A stretch of DNA of 9,602 nt from Zoogloea sp041904905. GTDB lineage: Bacteria; Pseudomonadota; Gammaproteobacteria; Burkholderiales; Rhodocyclaceae. Under the pieces are notes generated by a model. It was given only the letters and a program-made list of their open reading frames with translations, was not told the DNA's origin and made no database searches. The position numbers and the translations under genes were made by a program. Shown here in pieces: positions 6,667 through 9,602 of the stretch. Numbering within the stretch: the first letter of the stretch is position 1; the number at the start of each line of letters is the position of its first letter. Where the stretch lies: assembly GCF_041904905.1 (NCBI RefSeq), contig NZ_JAYRMI010000108.1, positions 1 to 9,602 of the forward strand, given 5' to 3'.

Positions 6667-7224
6667 TCATCCTCCTGAAGAGGCCGCGCCGGGGGGTGAG
6701 GACGCGGCCGGGGTGGTGCTGTTGGCGGGTGTCTTGAGCGCCAGCAGTGAAGCGGAAAGGCGATCGAGGGCGGCGATGAGGCCACGCCACTGGGCTGGGG
6801 CGAGCATCGCCACGGTGCCTTCGGCCGCGTCGACGCCTTTATCGAGCAGGCTGGAGAACTCGCGCAGGGGGTCGGATACCGTGTGGGCCGACTGGGCGGC
6901 GTCGGCGAGGCCGAGGCCCATCTCGGCCAGCCAGCTGCCGCCAGCCTCTGCCGCGTCCCCCACGCCGGCGACGAAGCCGGGCACGCAGCCGAGCAGGGCC
7001 ACCAGGGCGTCGGCGTCGAGGGCGGCGCGGCGCAGGGGCACGGCGCCGCTGCGGATCTCGGAGAGCACCCGCCCGAGGGCGTCGACCCCCTGGGCGAGCT
7101 GGGGCTGGGCGCCCAGCATGATGGCGGTGTTGGCAATGTTCTGGGCGGTCTGGGTGTCGAGCAGCTTGGCGAGGGCATCCACCAGCCGGGCCAGATCGCG
7201 GACCACGTCGGCCGGGGTGCTCAC
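6667..7224 (-). CDS. Hypothetical helical protein in baseplate operon
   Basis: This is a 185-residue protein of unknown function. The start is a GTG at 7222-7224 that overlaps the TGA of the preceding gene by four bases (GTGA); a G-rich purine run about six bases upstream may serve as the SD. Residues 1-60 are predicted amphipathic helices (VVRDLARLVDALAKLLD and QLAQGVDALGRVLSEI). A Gly/Ala-rich middle follows (around 80-110), with another helix at 140-164. The last 20 residues are a Thr/Ala/Ser/Pro/Gly tail. The two last Gly codons also form part of the AGGAGG used by the next gene. No signal peptide is visible; the 76-106 stretch is fairly hydrophobic but Gly-rich and is not a convincing membrane helix. 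Its position suggests a particle or assembly component. Confidence 0.8.
   Translation of the reverse strand: MSTPADVVRDLARLVDALAKLLDTQTAQNIANTAIMLGAQPQLAQGVDALGRVLSEIRSGAVPLRRAALDADALVALLGCVPGFVAGVGDAAEAGGSWLAEMGLGLADAAQSAHTVSDPLREFSSLLDKGVDAAEGTVAMLAPAQWRGLIAALDRLSASLLALKTPANSTTPAASSPPGAASSGG
6671..6676 (-). promoter_or_regulatory. Ribosome binding site deciding the start of the peptidoglycan-binding gene
   Basis: A perfect AGGAGG lies immediately before the ATG at 6670 and nine bases before the ATG at 6661. The spacing favours initiation at 6661. It sits inside the last codons of the upstream gene, so ribosomes finishing that gene could re-initiate here. Confidence 0.7.
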
Positions 7225-8102
7225 TTCAGGCCCCCCTTGATGAGGCTGTTCAGCTCGGGCGGCAGTTCGAGATTTCGGATGCTGCCGGCGAGGCGGGTGG
7301 CGCTGTCGGCCACCTCCTTGAGCTGTTTGAGGAAATCCAGCCCGCCGGAGAAGGCCTGCATCAGCTCACTGAGCTTGGACGGGTCGAGCTGCTTGAGGAA
7401 GGCGGCGCCTTCCTGGGCGTACTTGACGAGCATGGAGCCCAGGGCGCCGGCTTCTTTCAGGGCAGCGAAGAAGCTGCCGGCCTTGGTGGGGTCGGCCGCC
7501 GCGAGGGTGCCGAGCAGGCCGTTGAGCTGGCCGGTGTCGAGGTTGTCGAGGTTGTTGGCGACGGCGTTGCCCAGGGCGTCCATGTCCAGGCTGTCGAGCA
7601 GGGCCGGGTTGGCGGCGAGGGCGGCGGGGAGGGACGCGGGGTTCTGCAGCACGCCGGCGGCGGCGAGGCTGGCGTCGCCCCAGGCGGCACCGTCGGCGGC
7701 CACCCCGGCGTTCACGTCGGCCAGGGCAGCGTTGCTGGCCTGGGGCGGCTCGATGTGTTCGCGCAGGCGCAGGCTGAAGCGGTAGCGGTCCTTGTAGCCC
7801 GCCATCTGACGCACCCGGAAGTCCTCGATGATGACTTCGGTGAGGTCGGTGCCCACCACCAGATCGGCGGCGAAGGACTGGGGTTCGGCCTTGGCGTGGG
7901 CCTGGCGCAGGGTTTCGAGGGCGGACAGGGATTCGTCCCCGAACAGCAGGCCGTCGATCAGGATCGTCACCGGCTCGCGGCCCAGATCCTGGAACACGCT
8001 GCCCTGCTGCTCCGGCACCCGCTGCTCGACGAGGGTGCGCGCCTCTTCGGTGTGCAGATCCTGCACGCCGGTCAGTTCGATCTTGCCGATGCGCACGGTC
8101 AT
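7221..8102 (-). CDS. DNA-circularisation-N/gpU-like tail protein with helical C-terminal extension
   Basis: This is a 293-residue protein. Residues 1-118 fit the small tail or baseplate domain seen at the N-terminus of Mu gpN (DNA circularisation) and related proteins: strands around IGKIELTGV, then QDLGREPVTILIDGLLFGD at 38-56, a helix ALETLRQAHAK, and strands VIIEDFRVRQMAG and YRFSLRLREH. In these systems such proteins join the hub to the tube or wedges; despite the name, a DNA role is not expected here. Residues 125-293 are an Ala/Leu/Asn-rich helical extension with repeated L-x-x-L-D units near 168-200 (LDSLDMDAL, LDNLDTGQL), which I do not recognise. The start is ATG at 8100-8102 with GGAGGG seven bases upstream; it overlaps the mini-ORF stop (ATGA) and the next gene's GTG by four bases. 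The family call is moderate and based on pattern only. Confidence 0.8.
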   Translation of the reverse strand: MTVRIGKIELTGVQDLHTEEARTLVEQRVPEQQGSVFQDLGREPVTILIDGLLFGDESLSALETLRQAHAKAEPQSFAADLVVGTDLTEVIIEDFRVRQMAGYKDRYRFSLRLREHIEPPQASNAALADVNAGVAADGAAWGDASLAAAGVLQNPASLPAALAANPALLDSLDMDALGNAVANNLDNLDTGQLNGLLGTLAAADPTKAGSFFAALKEAGALGSMLVKYAQEGAAFLKQLDPSKLSELMQAFSGGLDFLKQLKEVADSATRLAGSIRNLELPPELNSLIKGGLK

Positions 8103-8164
8103 GGGGCAACCCTCCGGTGGCGGGCTGAGCGGCCGTCGGCGGGCAGGTGGGCGATGTGGCGCAT
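8099..8164 (-). CDS. Possible 21-residue mini-ORF coupled to the downstream gene
   Basis: In the 76-base gap between the hub gene and the next gene, an ATG at 8162-8164 follows a very strong GGAGGAG at six bases. The frame runs 21 codons and ends in a TGA that overlaps the next ATG (ATGA). The product is basic, rich in Arg and His (begins MRHIAHLPADG), with no recognised domain. It could be a genuine micro-protein, a leader that couples translation of hub and downstream gene, or the stub of a lost small gene (Mu/P2-type clusters often carry a small LysM-type or gpX gene in this neighbourhood). Chance is also possible in such GC-rich DNA. Confidence 0.4.
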   Translation of the reverse strand: MRHIAHLPADGRSARHRRVAP

Positions 8165-8170
8165 GGCCTG

Positions 8171-8177
8171 CTCCTCC
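8171..8177 (-). promoter_or_regulatory. Strong ribosome binding site in front of the mini-ORF
   Basis: GGAGGAG lies two bases from the hub gene stop and six bases before the mini-ORF ATG. It is the best SD in the window and is too far (68 bases) to serve the next large gene, which has its own GGAGGG at 8110-8115. Confidence 0.6.
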
Positions 8178-8178
8178 G

Positions 8179-9216
8179 TCAAAAGCCCAGGCGGGTCAGG
8201 GCGCCCCGCTGGCGGTCGAGCACGTGGCGCACGCCGCGCACGTGGAGCAGCCGGCCCTGGCCGAGGAGGGCGGCGGCGGGGTGGTCGCCGGGCAGGCCGG
8301 CGATCTCCACCAGATCGCCCGGCAGCACGGCCGGGGTGGCGAAGACCTCGACGCTGCCCCGCAGCAGGCGCGCGGCGACCCCCGCGGCCCAGGCCTTGGC
8401 CACGGCCTCGACCGCCTCGCCGGCGCGCAGGGCGCCATCCCGCAGGCGCAGCGGGCGCGCGCCCAGCTTGCCGGCCTGCACCTGCCCGTCGGGGGTGACG
8501 CAGGCCTTGGCGCTGACGCCGGAGAGGTCGGTGCTGAGCCAGTGGGCCTTGTCGGCGCCCTTGGCGCTGGCGGCGCCTTCGCCCCACACCTCCACGCTGT
8601 CGAAGGCCGGCGGCACGCGCTGGATGGCCAGCCGGGTGACGGATTCGCCGAAGGTGAAGCGGTGGTCTGCGCGGCCCATTTTGGGTGTGGCGCAGTGGAT
8701 CTTGCCGGCGCCGTCGGCAAACAGCCCGGCGCCGCACAGGGTGGCCAGCCTGCGCAGGTGGCCCAGGGCGGTGGGGCCCCGGTGCAGCGCCCAGGCGGCC
8801 AGCTGGGGCCCCTTGGCGACGGTGCCGGCGGTGGCGCCGGCCTTGTCGATGAGGTCCTTGATGATGAAGTCGGCCGAGACGCGCTCGTAGCTGCCTTCCG
8901 CTTCTGTCTGGCCAAGCCGGGCGAAGGCGCCGTGGGCGACGATGCGCTGGCCGGTGCTGCCGGCCTCGACGGTGGCCACGTTGCCGGTGAATACCGCCAC
9001 CATGCCGCTGCCTGCGTCCAGCTTCACCTCCACGGGGTCGCCCGGGGTGGGCGGCGGGCCGTCGGCCAGCTCGATGCGCGCGTGGGCGGTGGGGCCGTCC
9101 ATGTCCAGCTCGACCTGTAGCTGGAGCAGCTGGCGGGTGGATTCGCCGGCCGTGCTGCTGGCGGTGGCGCCGCCCACCTGGATGCGGTACGCGGTGCGCG
9201 GGGTGGCGGGCTTCAT
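8179..9216 (-). CDS. gpD/gp27-like baseplate hub protein (late control D family)
   Basis: This 345-residue protein is in the normal size range for P2 gpD and Mu gp44. The N-terminus has alternating strands (TAHARIEL, DPVEVKLDAG, VAVFTGNVATVEA) with the 'P-G-D-x-V-x-V' and 'F-T-G-x-V' elements typical of the hub. Then come VSADFIIKDLIDKAG at 113-127 and LGHLRRLATLCGAGLFADGAGKI at 151-173, which match the 'helix then L-A-x-x-x-G-x-x-x-[FY]' region of gpD. At the end, VLPGDLVEIAGLPG (297-310) and LLHVRGVRHVLD fit the final barrel. The hub is a trimeric ring joining the tube to the spike. ATG at 9214-9216 overlaps the upstream stop (ATGA), with AGGGG about eight bases away. It is separated from its usual partner, the gpV-like spike, by three or four genes. 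Confidence 0.9.
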   Translation of the reverse strand: MKPATPRTAYRIQVGGATASSTAGESTRQLLQLQVELDMDGPTAHARIELADGPPPTPGDPVEVKLDAGSGMVAVFTGNVATVEAGSTGQRIVAHGAFARLGQTEAEGSYERVSADFIIKDLIDKAGATAGTVAKGPQLAAWALHRGPTALGHLRRLATLCGAGLFADGAGKIHCATPKMGRADHRFTFGESVTRLAIQRVPPAFDSVEVWGEGAASAKGADKAHWLSTDLSGVSAKACVTPDGQVQAGKLGARPLRLRDGALRAGEAVEAVAKAWAAGVAARLLRGSVEVFATPAVLPGDLVEIAGLPGDHPAAALLGQGRLLHVRGVRHVLDRQRGALTRLGF

Positions 9217-9602
9217 ACGTCGAGCCCCTGGCGTCGGGCGGCGTCGCGCAGCAGGGCCACGAGGGCGTCTTCGAGCTGCTGTGGGTCGCGGCTGGCGGTG
9301 CCGCTGGATTCGCCGCCCAGGGCGACGGTGACGTTGAACTGGTTGGTGACCCGCGGGGTGTCGGCGGCGAGGTCGGGCGGGGCGCTGCGGCTGGCGGGGA
9401 GGGCCGCGTCGGTGAGCTGCCAGGCTTTGTCGAGCACCGGGTCCATGGCCTGCATGACGCGGGTCAGGGCCGGGTTGCGGGGGAGCAGGCTGGGGGCGGT
9501 GGCGTGGGCCGGCGCCGGGGGCGCGGCGGCATCGAGCCGATCCGGCGGGGCCGCGGTGGGTGCGGTGGCGGGTGGGGGGCGCAGGCGCCAGTGGCGAGGG
9601 GG
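9213..9602 (-). CDS. Unidentified tail protein, C-terminal 129 residues (cut by right edge)
   Basis: The frame is open from the window edge to a TGA at 9213-9215. An internal ATG at 9453-9455 could suggest an 80-residue protein, but the reading continues unbroken upstream with matching codon use, so a longer protein starting outside the window is likelier. The visible part has an Ala/Pro/Thr-rich linker of about 45 residues, a helix (PVLDKAWQLTDAAL), a second low-complexity stretch, one strand (NQFNVTVALGG), and a final amphipathic helix (DPQQLEDALVALLRDAARRQGL). A closing 'strand, D-P-x-x-L, basic helix' motif is common at the end of phage tape-measure and other tail proteins, and the position before the hub gene would fit one. 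This is suggestive only. It shares a four-base overlap with the hub gene. Confidence 0.75.
   Translation of the reverse strand, partial: PPRHWRLRPPPATAPTAAPPDRLDAAAPPAPAHATAPSLLPRNPALTRVMQAMDPVLDKAWQLTDAALPASRSAPPDLAADTPRVTNQFNVTVALGGESSGTASRDPQQLEDALVALLRDAARRQGLDV

Noticed and set aside
6662..6790. Longer start for the peptidoglycan-binding gene
   Set aside because: The added residues are the off-frame shadow of the preceding gene's end, and the AGGAGG at 6671-6676 points to 6661 (or, less well, 6670).
7828..9120. A 430-codon open frame on the + strand opposite the hub gene
   Set aside because: It is an antisense shadow of the same kind, with no domain and no supported start, and it crosses two well-supported minus-strand genes.

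Overview
The window is a compact, one-direction block of phage-tail or contractile-injection-system baseplate genes. All genes lie on the minus strand, so transcription runs from base 9602 towards base 1. By eye the DNA is very GC-rich (around 70%), with strong G/C preference at third codon positions. Together with Shine-Dalgarno (SD) sites before nearly every start, this suggests a high-GC Gram-negative bacterium, plausibly a proteobacterium. The species cannot be fixed from the sequence. No capsid, terminase, integrase, tRNA, insertion sequence or CRISPR array is visible, and sheath, tube and AAA+ ATPase genes, if present, lie outside the window. The window alone therefore does not separate a Mu/P2-like prophage from a phage-derived particle or injection system.

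In transcription order the genes are: (1) the C-terminal part of an unidentified Ala/Pro-rich protein, cut by the right edge (9213-9602); (2) a gpD/gp27-like hub protein (8179-9216); (3) a possible 21-residue mini-ORF (8099-8164); (4) a protein with a DNA-circularisation/gpU-like N-terminus and a helical extension (7221-8102); (5) an unknown helical protein with a GTG start (6667-7224); (6) a protein ending in a peptidoglycan-binding-like domain (5609-6661); (7) a gpV-like spike (4941-5579); (8) a protein made of three tandem repeats (4282-4929); (9) a gp25/gpW-like baseplate wedge protein (3858-4271); (10) a gpJ/gp6-like baseplate protein (2351-3868); (11) a very long gpI-like protein with a four-cysteine cluster (472-2358); (12) the N-terminal part of a fibre-like structural protein, cut by the left edge (1-411). 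Genes overlap by 4-11 bases or are separated by 5-60 bases, which suggests one translationally coupled operon.

The hub (2) and spike (7) should form the central puncturing device. The gp25-like (9), J-like (10) and I-like (11) proteins should form the surrounding wedges, and the fibre-like protein (12) should sit at the periphery. The core order spike, W, J, I, fibre is the classic Mu/P2 order. Added to it are a peptidoglycan-binding protein, an unknown helical protein and the triple-repeat protein, and the hub comes before the DNA-circularisation-like gene instead of after it as in Mu. These additions are the least explained part of the window. No stretch longer than about 60 bases lacks a gene, and I see no promoter or terminator.
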